The notes below the pieces were generated by a model. The model was not told the DNA's origin. It did not search any database and saw nothing but the letters and a program-made list of their open reading frames with translations. From Mycobacterium sp. GA-1199 (GTDB taxonomy: Bacteria; Actinomycetota; Actinomycetes; Mycobacteriales; Mycobacteriaceae), in the NCBI RefSeq assembly GCF_001500045.1, contig NZ_LQIX01000034.1:62001-126000 (forward strand): DNA of 64,000 nucleotides, read 5' to 3'. The position numbers and the translations under genes are program-made. Each line of letters opens with the position of its first letter. Position 1 is the first letter of the stretch. Shown here piece after piece: positions 1 through 8,918 of this stretch.

Positions 1-1
1 G

Positions 2-424
2 CTACCCGTGACCGGGTTGCAGCTGCCCCTCATCTCCGCAGGTGGAACCTCAACGGCGACAACGCTTCTGATGATCGGCATCATGGCGAGTGCGGCACGG
101 CACGAACCGGAGGCGGTGGCGGCGTTGCGGGCCGGGCGCGACGACCGCGTCAACAGGCTGCTCCGGCTGCCGCTGCCCGCGCCCTACGTGCCGTCGCGGA
201 CCGAGGCGGTGCGCGACCGGCTCAACAAGCGCAGCCCGAAACGATCAGGCAAATCGCAGGCGCCAAAGCGCGCCCGGGCGCCCAAGCCCGCGGCCAAGCA
301 GCCGCCCAAGCCCGCCCGTAAACGTCAGACGGCCGGTAAGCCGGCCCGGGCGGCAAGGCATCATGGAGGCGGCCGCACGGACAGCAGCCGGCGGCGCGCA
401 CTGGAAGGTCAGCGTTACGGGTGA
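2..424 (+). CDS. ftsW: FtsW, C-terminal part (cut by window start)
   Basis: This is the C-terminal end of the septal SEDS peptidoglycan glycosyltransferase FtsW, which polymerises lipid II at the division site together with its partner PBP. Reading frame 2 opens with LPVTGLQLPLISAGGTS, the signature of the last extracellular loop and final membrane helix of FtsW/RodA proteins. After the last helix (about 60 residues in) comes a cytoplasmic tail very rich in Lys, Arg, Pro and Ala, typical of mycobacterial FtsW, where the tail is thought to contact FtsZ. The stop overlaps the murG start (GTGA), so the two are translationally coupled. The N-terminal part lies before the window. Confidence 0.93.
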   Translation, partial: LPVTGLQLPLISAGGTSTATTLLMIGIMASAARHEPEAVAALRAGRDDRVNRLLRLPLPAPYVPSRTEAVRDRLNKRSPKRSGKSQAPKRARAPKPAAKQPPKPARKRQTAGKPARAARHHGGGRTDSSRRRALEGQRYG

Positions 425-1587
425 ACGACACGGGTCCCGTCCCTCGGCGGCCGGGGGACGACCGGGGAGTCTCCGTGGTCCTCGCGGGCGGCGGTACCGC
501 GGGACACGTCGAACCGGCGATGGCGGTGGCCGACGCACTGACCGAACTCGTGCCCGACGTGCGGATCACCGCTCTGGGCACCGAGCGCGGCCTGGAAACC
601 CGGCTGGTCCCCGAACGCGGCTACCACCTCGAGCTGATCACGCCGGTGCCGCTGCCGCGCAAACTGTCCGGTGACCTCCTGCGCCTACCCCTGCGGGTGC
701 GGCGGGCGGTACGGCAGACCCGGGCGCTGCTCGACGAGGTCGAGGCCGACGTGGTGATCGGTTTCGGCGGCTACGTCGCGTTGCCCGCCTATCTGGCCGC
801 GCGCAGTGTGCGCCGAAGCAGGCGCGTGCCGGTGGTGGTGCATGAGGCTAACGCCAGCGCGGGCTGGGCCAACCGGGTCGGTGCCCGTTCGGCGCGGCGG
901 GTGCTCTCGGCCGTTCGGAACCCCGGACTGGGCAGGACCACCGAGGTGGTCGGGGTGCCGGTGCGCGCGGCGATCACCTCCCTGGACCGCACGGCGTTGC
1001 GGGCCGAGGCCCGCGCCCACTTCGGGTTCGCCCCCGACGCCCGGGTGTTGTTGGTGTTCGGGGGGTCCCAAGGCGCGCAGTCGCTGAACCGCGCGGTGTC
1101 GGGGGCAGCCAAAGACCTTGCCGCGGCTGGTATTTCGGTGCTGCACGCGCACGGGCCCAAGAACACCCTCGATTTGCGCGAGCCCGCCGACGGTGACCCG
1201 CCGTATGTTCCTGTGCCGTATCTGAACCGGATGGATCTCGCATACGCCGCGGCCGACGTGGCGATGTGCCGGTCTGGCGCGATGACGGTCGCCGAGTTGA
1301 CCGCGGTCGGGTTGCCTGCGGTGTACGTTCCGCTGCCGATCGGTAACGGTGAACAACGGCTCAACGCGCTTCCCGTGGTCGACGCCGGCGGCGGGTTGAT
1401 CGTCGACGACGCCGACCTGTCGCCGAGTTTCGTCGCCCAGACCGTCGTCGAGCTGCTCACCGACACCGGCCGGTTGCAGACGATGACGGCAGGCGCGGCG
1501 CTGGCCGGTCACCGCGACGCGGCCAGGCGGGTCGCCGAGATCGCCATCGAGGTGGCCCGAGCCGAGCCCCGAAAGGGGTTGCGGTGA
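421..1587 (+). CDS. murG: MurG, lipid I to lipid II GlcNAc transferase
   Basis: MurG is the peripheral membrane GT-B glycosyltransferase that adds GlcNAc from UDP-GlcNAc to lipid I, giving lipid II. The 388-residue protein has the N-terminal glycine-rich loop GGGTAGH at residues 23-29, a second glycine loop (VFGGSQGAQSLN) and the nucleotide-sugar binding stretch MTVAELTAVGLPAVYVPLP with its conserved Glu. Length is normal for the family. The GTG start overlaps the ftsW stop by four bases and the gene's own stop overlaps the murC start in the same way, so it sits inside a tightly coupled operon. Confidence 0.97.
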   Translation: MNDTGPVPRRPGDDRGVSVVLAGGGTAGHVEPAMAVADALTELVPDVRITALGTERGLETRLVPERGYHLELITPVPLPRKLSGDLLRLPLRVRRAVRQTRALLDEVEADVVIGFGGYVALPAYLAARSVRRSRRVPVVVHEANASAGWANRVGARSARRVLSAVRNPGLGRTTEVVGVPVRAAITSLDRTALRAEARAHFGFAPDARVLLVFGGSQGAQSLNRAVSGAAKDLAAAGISVLHAHGPKNTLDLREPADGDPPYVPVPYLNRMDLAYAAADVAMCRSGAMTVAELTAVGLPAVYVPLPIGNGEQRLNALPVVDAGGGLIVDDADLSPSFVAQTVVELLTDTGRLQTMTAGAALAGHRDAARRVAEIAIEVARAEPRKGLR

Positions 1588-3029
1588 AACCGAAGTCGTT
1601 GCCCGAGGAGCTGCAGCGGGTGCACATGGTGGGCATCGGCGGTGCCGGCATGTCGGGCATCGCGCGCATCCTGCTCGACCGCGGCGGGCTGGTGTCGGGC
1701 TCCGACGCCAAGGAGTCGCGGGCGGTGGCCGCATTGCGGGCCCGCGGCGCCTCGATCCGGATCGGGCACGACGCCTCCTCGCTGGACCTGTTGCCGGACG
1801 GGCCGACCGCCGTCGTCACCACCCACGCCGCCATCCCCAAGACCAATCCCGAACTGGTCGAGGCCCGTCGCCGCGGTATCCCGGTCATACTGCGGCCGGT
1901 GGTGCTGGCCAAGCTGATGGCTGAGGACACCACGTTGATGGTGACCGGCACCGCGGGAAAGACCACGACCACCTCGATGCTCATCGTGGCGTTGCAGCAC
2001 AGCGGGTTCGATCCGTCCTTCGCCGTTGGCGGCGACCTCGGCGAGGCAGGCACGAATGCGCACCACGGCAGCGGCGCGTACTTCGTGGCCGAGGCCGACG
2101 AGAGCGACGGATCGTTGGTGCAGTACGAGCCCGACATCGCGATCGTGACCAATGTCGAAGTCGACCACCTCGACTTCTTCGGCAGCGAACAGGCCTACGT
2201 CGACGTGTTCGACGCGTTCATGGAGCGCATCAAACCCGGTGGCGCACTGGTGGCCTGCCTCGATGACCCGGGCGCCGCCGCGCTGGCCGAGCGCACTGCG
2301 CGGCTGGGCATCCGGGTGCTGCGCTACGGCAGCGACCCGGCCCAATCGCTGGACGCCACACTGCTCAGCTGGGAGCAGCAGGGCACGTCCGCCGTCGCCC
2401 ACATCCAACTGGCCGGCGAGGCCCACCCGCGGGTGATGCGACTGTCGGTGCCTGGGCGCCACATGGCCCTGAACGCGCTCGGGGCGCTGCTGGCCGCGTT
2501 GCAGGTCGACGCGCCCATCGACGCGGTGCTCGACGCGCTGGCCGACTTCGAGGGCGTGCGCCGCCGGTTCGAACTGGTCGGCACCGCCGCGGGGGTGAAG
2601 GTGTTCGACGACTATGCCCACCATCCGACCAAGGTCGCCGCCGCGCTGACGGCGGTGTGCGCGCTGGCCAAGGAGTCACTGGGCCGCTCGATCGTCGTGT
2701 TCCAACCGCACTTGTACTCGCGCACAGAGGCTTTCGCACGCGAGTTCGGCGCAGCGTTGAGTGCGGCCGACGAGGTGTTCGTGCTCGACGTCTACGCCGC
2801 TCGTGAGCAGCCGATCGTCGGCGTGAGCGGCGCCACCGTCGCCGAGCACGTCAGCGTGCCGGTCACCTATGTGCCCGATTTCGCCGCCGTCGCCGAGAGG
2901 GTGGCCGCGGCCGCCGCACCGGGCGACGTCGTCGTCACGATGGGGGCCGGTGACGTCACGATGCTCGGCCCGGAGATCATCACCGCGCTGCGCGTCAAGG
3001 CCAACCGGAGCACACCGGGGTCGCGGTGA
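1584..3029 (+). CDS. murC: MurC, UDP-MurNAc:L-alanine ligase
   Basis: MurC is the cytoplasmic ATP-dependent ligase adding L-Ala to UDP-MurNAc, the first amino acid of the peptidoglycan stem peptide. The 481-residue protein begins with the UDP-binding Rossmann motif HMVGIGGAGMSGIAR, has the Mur-ligase P-loop TGTAGKTTT near residue 121, the central acidic DHLDFFG motif, and a C-terminal domain with DDYAHHPTK. The GTG start overlaps the murG stop and the stop overlaps the ftsQ start, both as GTGA. Confidence 0.97.
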   Translation: MKPKSLPEELQRVHMVGIGGAGMSGIARILLDRGGLVSGSDAKESRAVAALRARGASIRIGHDASSLDLLPDGPTAVVTTHAAIPKTNPELVEARRRGIPVILRPVVLAKLMAEDTTLMVTGTAGKTTTTSMLIVALQHSGFDPSFAVGGDLGEAGTNAHHGSGAYFVAEADESDGSLVQYEPDIAIVTNVEVDHLDFFGSEQAYVDVFDAFMERIKPGGALVACLDDPGAAALAERTARLGIRVLRYGSDPAQSLDATLLSWEQQGTSAVAHIQLAGEAHPRVMRLSVPGRHMALNALGALLAALQVDAPIDAVLDALADFEGVRRRFELVGTAAGVKVFDDYAHHPTKVAAALTAVCALAKESLGRSIVVFQPHLYSRTEAFAREFGAALSAADEVFVLDVYAAREQPIVGVSGATVAEHVSVPVTYVPDFAAVAERVAAAAAPGDVVVTMGAGDVTMLGPEIITALRVKANRSTPGSR

Positions 3030-3964
3030 CCGGGCCGATCGACCGTGACCCGGAGTCCCCGGAGCCCTCGGCGGAGCCCGGGCCGGGGGAGGAGGCGCCG
3101 CAGCCACAGGAGACGCAAGACACAGAAACACCCGTTGAGACAACGGATTTCGAGGGTCCGCGCCGGCGGGCGCGCCGAGAGCGTGAGGAACGCCGCGCGG
3201 CGCAGGCCCGCGCCATGGCGATCGAGGAGGCCCGCAGGGAGGCCAAGCGGCGTGCGCTGGGCAAGCCCGCCTCCGACACCCGGAAACTGCGCCGGGGTAC
3301 GGTCCGCGGACTGAAGGTGCTGATGTGGTCGGCGCTGATCAGCGTCATTGTCGTCGGGCTCGGGCTGCTGCTGTACTTCACGCCGGTGATGGCGGTGCGC
3401 AACACGGTGGTCACCGGTGTGGGCGCGGTGACGCAGGAGGAGATCGTCGCGGCGGCGGCCGTAGCGCCGGGCACGCCGCTGCTGCAGGTGAACACCGACA
3501 GCGTCGCCGAACGGGTGGCCGCGATCCGGCGGATCGCCAGCGCGCGTGTTCAGCGCCAGTACCCGTCCACCTTGCGGATCACCGTCGTCGAGCGGGTGCC
3601 GGTGGTGGTCAAGGACTATCCCGACGGGCCACACCTGTTCGACCGCGACGGCGTCGACTTCGCGATCGGCCCGCCGCCGCCGGGGGTGCCGTACCTCGAC
3701 ACCGAGAATCCCGGTCCCAACGACGAACCGACCAAGGCGGCCCTGCAGGTGATGACGTCGCTGCGCCCTGAGGTCGCCGCGCAGGTCGCCCGTATCGCGG
3801 CGCCCTCGGTCGCGGCCATCACCCTGCAGCTCATCGACGGCAGGGAGGTCGTGTGGGGGACCACCGACCGAACCGAGGAGAAGGCGCTCAAACTCGGGGC
3901 GTTGCTCACCCAGCCGGGCAAGACCTATGACGTGTCGAGTCCGGACCTTCCCACCGTGAAGTGA
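3026..3964 (+). CDS. ftsQ: FtsQ, bitopic division protein
   Basis: FtsQ is a single-pass membrane protein that links FtsB/FtsL to the Z ring and regulates septal wall synthesis. The 312-residue protein has a long acidic then basic cytoplasmic N-terminus of about 95 residues (PESPEPSAEPGPG, then an Arg/Glu-rich helix), one transmembrane segment at about 100-123, and a POTRA domain (VTGVGAVTQEEIVAAAAV...) followed by the FtsQ beta domain. The extended N-terminus is usual in mycobacteria. The start overlaps the murC stop. The stop is followed by a 198-base gap before ftsZ, so the tightly packed run ends here. Confidence 0.95.
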   Translation: MTGPIDRDPESPEPSAEPGPGEEAPQPQETQDTETPVETTDFEGPRRRARREREERRAAQARAMAIEEARREAKRRALGKPASDTRKLRRGTVRGLKVLMWSALISVIVVGLGLLLYFTPVMAVRNTVVTGVGAVTQEEIVAAAAVAPGTPLLQVNTDSVAERVAAIRRIASARVQRQYPSTLRITVVERVPVVVKDYPDGPHLFDRDGVDFAIGPPPPGVPYLDTENPGPNDEPTKAALQVMTSLRPEVAAQVARIAAPSVAAITLQLIDGREVVWGTTDRTEEKALKLGALLTQPGKTYDVSSPDLPTVK

Positions 3965-4162
3965 GTTCGTGCGCGTCCAGCCCGCGAAGTTGCACGAAAA
4001 ATTTGTCGCGCGTGTCGGCGCGCCTGCATCGCTGGGCCGCGACCTCGCCCTACCGTTCTGGTTGCGCGGAACAACTTGACATAACTATAACCCTCTGGTT
4101 GAGGTTTAGGGTTTGCCAAGGACTCGGCGTGTCGTCGGACAACTTGGGAGGAAGGGATCGCG
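3965..4162 (+). promoter_or_regulatory. ftsQ-ftsZ intergenic region with probable ftsZ promoter and strong RBS
   Basis: The only sizeable gap in the division cluster lies in front of ftsZ. It is locally AT-rich around 4076-4115, including a perfect TTGACA (4076-4081) and TATAAC (4085-4090), and it holds a strong ribosome binding site (GGGAGGAAGGG) just before the ATG. A TANNNT-type hexamer (TAGGGT, 4107-4112) is too far from the TTGACA for a normal -35/-10 pair. A dedicated ftsZ promoter is therefore likely, but the exact start cannot be fixed by eye. Confidence 0.45.
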
Positions 4163-5302
4163 ATGACCCCCCCACACAACTACCTCGCCGTCATCAAGGT
4201 GGTCGGCATCGGGGGCGGCGGAGTCAACGCCGTCAACCGGATGATCGAACAGGGCCTCAAGGGCGTGGAGTTCATCGCCATCAACACCGACGCGCAGGCG
4301 TTGTTGATGAGCGACGCCGACGTCAAGCTCGACGTCGGTCGCGACTCCACGCGCGGTCTCGGCGCGGGCGCCGATCCCGAGGTGGGGCGCAAGGCGGCCG
4401 AGGACGCCAAGGACGACATCGAGGAACTGCTGCGCGGCGCCGACATGGTGTTCGTCACGGCGGGCGAGGGCGGCGGCACCGGCACGGGTGGCGCGCCGGT
4501 GGTGGCGTCGATCGCGCGCAAGCTGGGCGCACTGACCGTCGGCGTGGTGACCCGGCCGTTCTCTTTCGAGGGCAAGCGGCGCAGCAACCAGGCCGAGAAC
4601 GGCATCCAGGCGCTGCGGGAGAGCTGCGACACGCTCATCGTCATCCCCAACGACCGTCTGCTGCAGATGGGCGATGCCGCGGTTTCGCTGATGGACGCCT
4701 TCCGCAGCGCCGACGAGGTACTGCTCAACGGCGTGCAGGGGATCACCGACCTGATCACCACTCCGGGCCTGATCAACGTCGACTTCGCCGACGTCAAGGG
4801 CGTGATGAGCGGGGCAGGCACCGCGCTGATGGGCATCGGCTCGGCGCGGGGTGACGGCCGTGCGCTCAAAGCCGCCGAGATCGCGATCAACTCGCCGCTG
4901 CTGGAGGCCTCGATGGAGGGGGCCCAGGGTGTGCTGCTCTCGGTCGCGGGCGGCAGCGATCTCGGCCTGTTCGAGATCAACGAAGCCGCGTCATTGGTGC
5001 AGGACGCCGCTCATCCCGACGCAAACATCATCTTCGGCACGGTCATCGACGACTCGCTCGGCGACGAGGTGCGGGTCACCGTGATCGCCGCGGGCTTCGA
5101 CTCGGCCGGTCCCGGGCGCAAACCCGTGGTCAGCCCGGCCGAAGGGCAGGGGATCACCCCGGGTAAGGCCGGCAAGGTGAGCACATCGCTGTTCGAGCCC
5201 GCGGACCCGGCGAGCGTGCCGGTGCACACCAACGGCGCGACGGTCAGTATCGGCGGGGACGATGACGACGACGTCGACGTGCCGCCGTTCATGCGCCACT
5301 GA
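4163..5302 (+). CDS. ftsZ: FtsZ, tubulin-like division GTPase
   Basis: FtsZ polymerises with GTP into the Z ring that sets the division site. The 379-residue protein has GIGGGGVNAVNRM near the start, the tubulin signature GGGTGTG at 103-109, the T7 loop with NVDFADVK, and a C-terminal tail ending DDDDDVDVPPFMRH. That acidic linker and DVPPFMR-type peptide is the docking site for SepF and, in mycobacteria, FtsW. The length matches mycobacterial FtsZ (379). Its ATG follows a strong purine-rich RBS. Confidence 0.98.
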   Translation: MTPPHNYLAVIKVVGIGGGGVNAVNRMIEQGLKGVEFIAINTDAQALLMSDADVKLDVGRDSTRGLGAGADPEVGRKAAEDAKDDIEELLRGADMVFVTAGEGGGTGTGGAPVVASIARKLGALTVGVVTRPFSFEGKRRSNQAENGIQALRESCDTLIVIPNDRLLQMGDAAVSLMDAFRSADEVLLNGVQGITDLITTPGLINVDFADVKGVMSGAGTALMGIGSARGDGRALKAAEIAINSPLLEASMEGAQGVLLSVAGGSDLGLFEINEAASLVQDAAHPDANIIFGTVIDDSLGDEVRVTVIAAGFDSAGPGRKPVVSPAEGQGITPGKAGKVSTSLFEPADPASVPVHTNGATVSIGGDDDDDVDVPPFMRH

Positions 5303-5321
5303 TCCGGCAATACTGGCGACC

Positions 5322-6029
5322 GTGACGGTTCGCATACGGCGCGTGACCACGACACGGGCCGGCGGCGTCTCCGCGCCGCCGTTCGACACCTTCAACCTCG
5401 GTGACCACGTCGGCGATGATCCGCAGGCCGTGGCCGCCAACCGTAAACGGCTCGGCGACGCCATCGGATTGGGCGACGACGCGATCGTGTGGATGAATCA
5501 GGTGCACGGCGATCACGTCGTCGTGGTCGACGGCGCCACGGATCGCGCCGTCGATAAAACTGACGCATTGGTCACCGCCACACCGCGATTGGCTTTGGCG
5601 GTGGTTACCGCCGATTGCGTTCCCGTTTTATTGGGTGACGCGCGCGCCGGTGTGGTGGCCGCCGTGCACGCCGGGCGCGTCGGTGCGCAGAAGGGCGTCG
5701 TGTCGCGCACCGTGGAGGTGATGCTGTCGCTGGGCGCGCACGCCGAGGACATCTCGGCGCTGCTCGGGCCCGCGGCCAGCGGGCGCAATTACGAGGTCCC
5801 GGCCGCGATGGCCGCCGAGGTCGAGACCACGTTGTCCGGCAGCCGCACGACGAGTGCGAAGAACACGCCCGCGCTGGACCTGCGAGCCGGAATCCACCGG
5901 CAGTTAACGAATTTGGGCGTCAAGGCCATCGACGTCGACCCTCGCTGCACGGTCGAGGACCCCAACCTGTTCAGCCATCGGCGCGACGCCCCGACCGGGC
6001 GGCTCGCCTCACTGGTGTGGATGGAGTGA
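5322..6029 (+). CDS. pgeF: PgeF/YfiH laccase-domain protein (peptidoglycan editing, purine nucleoside activity)
   Basis: This is a multicopper-oxidoreductase-like (DUF152/YfiH) protein. E. coli members correct peptidoglycan precursors, and others have purine nucleoside phosphorylase activity. The family's metal ligands are visible: His in MNQVHGDH, Cys in VTADCVPVL and His in AAVHAGR. Length is 235 residues. I chose the GTG at 5322, 19 bases after the ftsZ stop. An open frame continues upstream to 5262, but that part lies inside ftsZ. The stop overlaps the next gene's GTG. The gene after ftsZ in mycobacteria is normally this family, so it belongs to the division operon. Confidence 0.9.
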   Translation: MTVRIRRVTTTRAGGVSAPPFDTFNLGDHVGDDPQAVAANRKRLGDAIGLGDDAIVWMNQVHGDHVVVVDGATDRAVDKTDALVTATPRLALAVVTADCVPVLLGDARAGVVAAVHAGRVGAQKGVVSRTVEVMLSLGAHAEDISALLGPAASGRNYEVPAAMAAEVETTLSGSRTTSAKNTPALDLRAGIHRQLTNLGVKAIDVDPRCTVEDPNLFSHRRDAPTGRLASLVWME

Positions 6030-6829
6030 GCGACACCGTGCCGTCATCCCGCGAAGTCGAGCTGAGCGAAGCGCTGGTGGCCGTGCGCACCAGGCTCGCC
6101 GCCGCCGCCGAGGCCGCGGGACGCGATATCGGCGAAATTGAATTGTTACCGGTAACCAAATTCTTTCCCGCCGGCGATGTCGCAATTCTTCGCCGTTTGG
6201 GTTGTGAGGCTTTCGGCGAATCACGGGAACAGGAAGCGTCGAATAAGGTCTCAGAAATCGCTTCGATTCCGGATATCGGACCCATTCGCTGGCACATGGT
6301 CGGACGGATACAGCGCAATAAAGCGCGGTCCATTGCCGGCTGGGCGTATGCGGCGCACTCGGTCGACACCCGCAAGTTGGTCGACGCCCTGAGCCGCGCG
6401 GCGTCCTCCGCGCTCGACGAGGGCCGACGCGCCGAACCGCTGCGCGTCTTCATCCAGGTGAGCCTCGACGGGGACGAAAAGCGCGGCGGTGTCGACCTCA
6501 ACAGGCCCCACGCGGTCGATGAGTTGTGCGCCGCCGCGCACGCCGCATCCGGGTTGGCGTTCGCCGGTCTGATGGCGATCCCTCCGCTCGACGAGGACGC
6601 TGACGCGGCGTTCGCGCGGGTGAACACCGAGTACAGGCGGGTCCAGGCCGCCTACCCGCAGCGCCTCGAGCTGTCGGCCGGGATGTCGAACGATCTCGAA
6701 GCGGCGGTCAAACACGGCTCCACATGTGTGCGTGTCGGTACCGCGTTATTGGGACAACGTCCTTTACCGTCACCAGAAGTAGTCACTCCAGTCACATCTT
6801 CATCACAGACACCAGAGTCCAGGGCATGA
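6026..6829 (+). CDS. YggS/YlmE-type pyridoxal-phosphate homeostasis protein
   Basis: This is a PLP-binding alanine-racemase-fold protein of the YggS/PROSC family, which manages free pyridoxal phosphate. The PLP-binding Lys lies in IELLPVTKFFPA. Other family motifs are WHMVGRIQRNK (H-IG-LQ-NK in most members), the Ser-containing AAHSVD, GLMAIPPL, and LSAGMSNDLEAAVKHGST..VRVGTALLG for phosphate binding. About 267 residues. The GTG at 6026 overlaps the pgeF stop. A GTG nine bases upstream (6017) is also possible. It lies between ftsZ and sepF, as in most Gram-positives. Confidence 0.92.
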   Translation: MSDTVPSSREVELSEALVAVRTRLAAAAEAAGRDIGEIELLPVTKFFPAGDVAILRRLGCEAFGESREQEASNKVSEIASIPDIGPIRWHMVGRIQRNKARSIAGWAYAAHSVDTRKLVDALSRAASSALDEGRRAEPLRVFIQVSLDGDEKRGGVDLNRPHAVDELCAAAHAASGLAFAGLMAIPPLDEDADAAFARVNTEYRRVQAAYPQRLELSAGMSNDLEAAVKHGSTCVRVGTALLGQRPLPSPEVVTPVTSSSQTPESRA

Positions 6830-6842
6830 GAAGGGTCGAACG

Positions 6843-7478
6843 ATGAGCACACTTCACAAGGTCAAGGCCTACTTCGGTATGGCCCCGATGGACGATTACG
6901 ACGACGAGTACTACGAGGACGACGACCGCGGCGCCTCCCGTGGGTATTCGCGCCGTGGTCGAGACGACCATTTCGACGACGACGGTTACGGCCCGGGGCA
7001 CCGCGGCTACGACGACCGCGACTACGACGATGCGCCCGGCGGTTACCGCGGTTACGAGGACCGCTTCGAGCCGAGACTGCGCGCACCGCGCGAATTCGAG
7101 CGTCCCGCACCACGTTTCGCCCCGATGCGCGGCGCCACCCGTGGCGCGCTGGCCATGGACCCCCGCCGGATGGCCGAGTTGTTCGAGGCGGGCAGCCCGC
7201 TGGCGAAGATCACCACGCTACGGCCCAAGGATTACAGCGAGGCCCGCACGATCGGCGAACGGTTCCGCGACGGAACCCCGGTGATCATGGACCTGGTCTC
7301 GATGGACAACGCCGATGCCAAGCGCCTCGTCGACTTCGCCGCGGGCCTGGCTTTCGCGCTGAGGGGGTCCTTCGACAAGGTCGCCACGAAGGTGTTCCTG
7401 CTGTCGCCGGCCGACATCGACGTGACGGCCGAAGAGCGGCGCCGCATCGCCGAGGCCGGCTTCTACTCCTATCAATAG
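6843..7478 (+). CDS. sepF: SepF, FtsZ membrane anchor
   Basis: SepF binds the FtsZ C-terminal tail and tethers the Z ring to the membrane. In mycobacteria, which lack FtsA, it is the main anchor. The 211-residue protein starts with an amphipathic helix (MSTLHKVKAYFGM), has a long Asp/Tyr/Arg/Gly-rich disordered linker (about 17-95), and ends in the dimerising SepF core (about 115-205) with KITTLRPKDYSEARTIGERF and VFLLSPADIDV. It begins 14 bases after the preceding gene. Confidence 0.96.
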   Translation: MSTLHKVKAYFGMAPMDDYDDEYYEDDDRGASRGYSRRGRDDHFDDDGYGPGHRGYDDRDYDDAPGGYRGYEDRFEPRLRAPREFERPAPRFAPMRGATRGALAMDPRRMAELFEAGSPLAKITTLRPKDYSEARTIGERFRDGTPVIMDLVSMDNADAKRLVDFAAGLAFALRGSFDKVATKVFLLSPADIDVTAEERRRIAEAGFYSYQ

Positions 7479-7539
7479 GTCTTCTCACCGGCGGGTAGGC
7501 TGGCGTCGCGTGCGGGCTTGAGCGGTCTTTGGCGACTTG

Positions 7540-7560
7540 CCTGTATCAAGCCTGTATCAA
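7540..7560 (+). repeat. Direct repeat CCTGTATCAA x2 between sepF and the YggT gene
   Basis: The 10-base word CCTGTATCAA occurs at 7540-7549 and again at 7551-7560, one base apart, 36 bases before the next start codon. It is unusually AT-rich for this genome. It could be a tandem operator, or two overlapping promoter elements. No function can be assigned from sequence alone. Confidence 0.5.
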
Positions 7561-7596
7561 AAGTCACATTTGTGCCCGTAGTGAGGACCGTCGGCG

Positions 7597-7887
7597 TTGT
7601 CGCTCTTCTTTGAAATCCTGGGCTTCGCCCTGTTCGTCTTCTGGCTGCTGCTGATCGCGCGCGTCGTGGTCGAGTTCATCCGGTCGTTCTCGCGGGACTG
7701 GCATCCGAAGGGTGCCACCGTGGTGATCCTCGAGATCATCATGACCTTGACCGATCCGCCGGTGAAGCTGCTGCGGCGCCTCATTCCCCAGCTCACGATA
7801 GGTGCGGTGCGGTTCGACCTGTCGATCATGGTGCTGCTGCTGGTCGCGTTCATCGGTATGCAACTGGCCTTCGGCGCGGCGGCCTGA
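7597..7887 (+). CDS. YggT-family small membrane protein
   Basis: A 96-residue integral membrane protein of the YggT family, with two hydrophobic segments (about 2-24 and 70-94) separated by the conserved SITDPPVK-like stretch (LTDPPVKLLRRLIPQL) and IGAVRFDLS. YggT proteins are encoded next to sepF or divIVA in many Gram-positives, and the position here between sepF and wag31 fits a role in envelope or division. I use the TTG start at 7597 because it gives the normal 96-residue length. Confidence 0.88.
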   Translation: MSLFFEILGFALFVFWLLLIARVVVEFIRSFSRDWHPKGATVVILEIIMTLTDPPVKLLRRLIPQLTIGAVRFDLSIMVLLLVAFIGMQLAFGAAA

Positions 7888-8092
7888 GACCGCGCACGCA
7901 GCGGACGTTTGCCGAGAAGAAATTGAGCGGCGAAATGGTCGTCGGGTGACCGGCCGTGTTTGAAATTCGCTCTTAATTTCATCCTCTTCTGCTACGGCCG
8001 CGGCTGGTGTGACAGGATGGACGCCAGTTACGTTCCACCCACGCTTTACACTTTGAGACCGGTTGACTGTCCAGACTTCATAGGGGGCGACA

Positions 8093-8893
8093 ATGCCGCT
8101 CACACCCGCCGACGTTCACAACGTCGCGTTCAGCAAGCCACCCATTGGCAAGCGCGGCTACAACGAGGATGAGGTTGACGCGTTCCTCGATCTGGTCGAG
8201 AACGAGTTGACGCGCCTCATCGAGGAGAACGCGGATCTCCGGCAGCGTGTCGCCGAGCTGGAGCAGGAGTTGGCTTCCGGCGGTTCCGGCGGTGGCCAGT
8301 CGACACAGGCCATACCCGTCTACGAGCAGCCCGCCCCCGAGCCCGCTCCGACGCCGCAGCCGGCGTACGAGGCGCCCTCGGCGCAGGCCAGCGAGGACCA
8401 GGCGTTGAGGGCGGCGAAGGTGCTGAGCCTCGCCCAGGACACCGCGGACCGGTTGACCAGCACCGCCAAGGCCGAGTCGGAGAAGCTGCTCGCCGATGCG
8501 CGGGCGCAGGCCGATGCCATGGTGAGCGAGGCGCGACAGACCGCCGAGACCACCGTCGCCGATGCTCGCCAGCGCGCCGACGCGATGCTGGCCGACGCCC
8601 AGACCCGGTCGGAGGCGCAGCTGCGCCAGGCGCAAGAGAAGGCTGACGCCCTACAGGCCGACGCGGAGCGCAAGCACTCCGAGATCATGGGCACCATCAA
8701 CCAGCAGCGCACGGTGCTGGAGGGCCGCCTCGAACAGTTGCGCACCTTCGAGCGCGAATACCGCACCCGGCTCAAGACCTATCTGGAGTCCCAGCTCGAG
8801 GAGCTCGGCCAGCGCGGTTCGGCCGCGCCCGTCGACTCCAGCGCCGGAAACGACGGTGGCGGCTTCAATCAGTTCAACCGGGGAAACAACTGA
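8093..8893 (+). CDS. wag31: Wag31/DivIVA, polar growth scaffold
   Basis: Wag31 (DivIVA) is the coiled-coil scaffold that gathers at negatively curved membrane and directs polar wall growth in mycobacteria. It is a known substrate of PknA/PknB. The 266-residue protein starts with the DivIVA lipid-binding domain (MPLTPADVHNVAFSKPP..GYNEDEVDAFLD), followed by a Pro/Ala/Gln-rich linker (about 70-100) and a long Ala/Glu/Arg coiled coil (about 100-235) with a flexible Gly/Asn tail. A good RBS (AGGGGGCGACA) precedes the ATG. The 205-base upstream gap contains TTGACT (8062-8067) and an AT-rich stretch, so it probably has its own promoter. Confidence 0.96.
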   Translation: MPLTPADVHNVAFSKPPIGKRGYNEDEVDAFLDLVENELTRLIEENADLRQRVAELEQELASGGSGGGQSTQAIPVYEQPAPEPAPTPQPAYEAPSAQASEDQALRAAKVLSLAQDTADRLTSTAKAESEKLLADARAQADAMVSEARQTAETTVADARQRADAMLADAQTRSEAQLRQAQEKADALQADAERKHSEIMGTINQQRTVLEGRLEQLRTFEREYRTRLKTYLESQLEELGQRGSAAPVDSSAGNDGGGFNQFNRGNN

Positions 8894-8918
8894 GACCCGC
8901 TTGGCCTAGGGTTGATCA

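Noticed and set aside
4076..4112. TTGACA plus TAGGGT upstream of ftsZ as a full promoter
   Set aside because: The spacing of 25 bases is outside the usual 16-19. Kept only as a probable promoter region without a precise start.
3961..4854. Long open frame running from the ftsQ end through the first half of ftsZ on the plus strand
   Set aside because: It overlaps ftsZ, which has full domain support. The product is Arg/Gly/His-rich with no motif and shares no start signal, typical of a GC-rich shadow frame.
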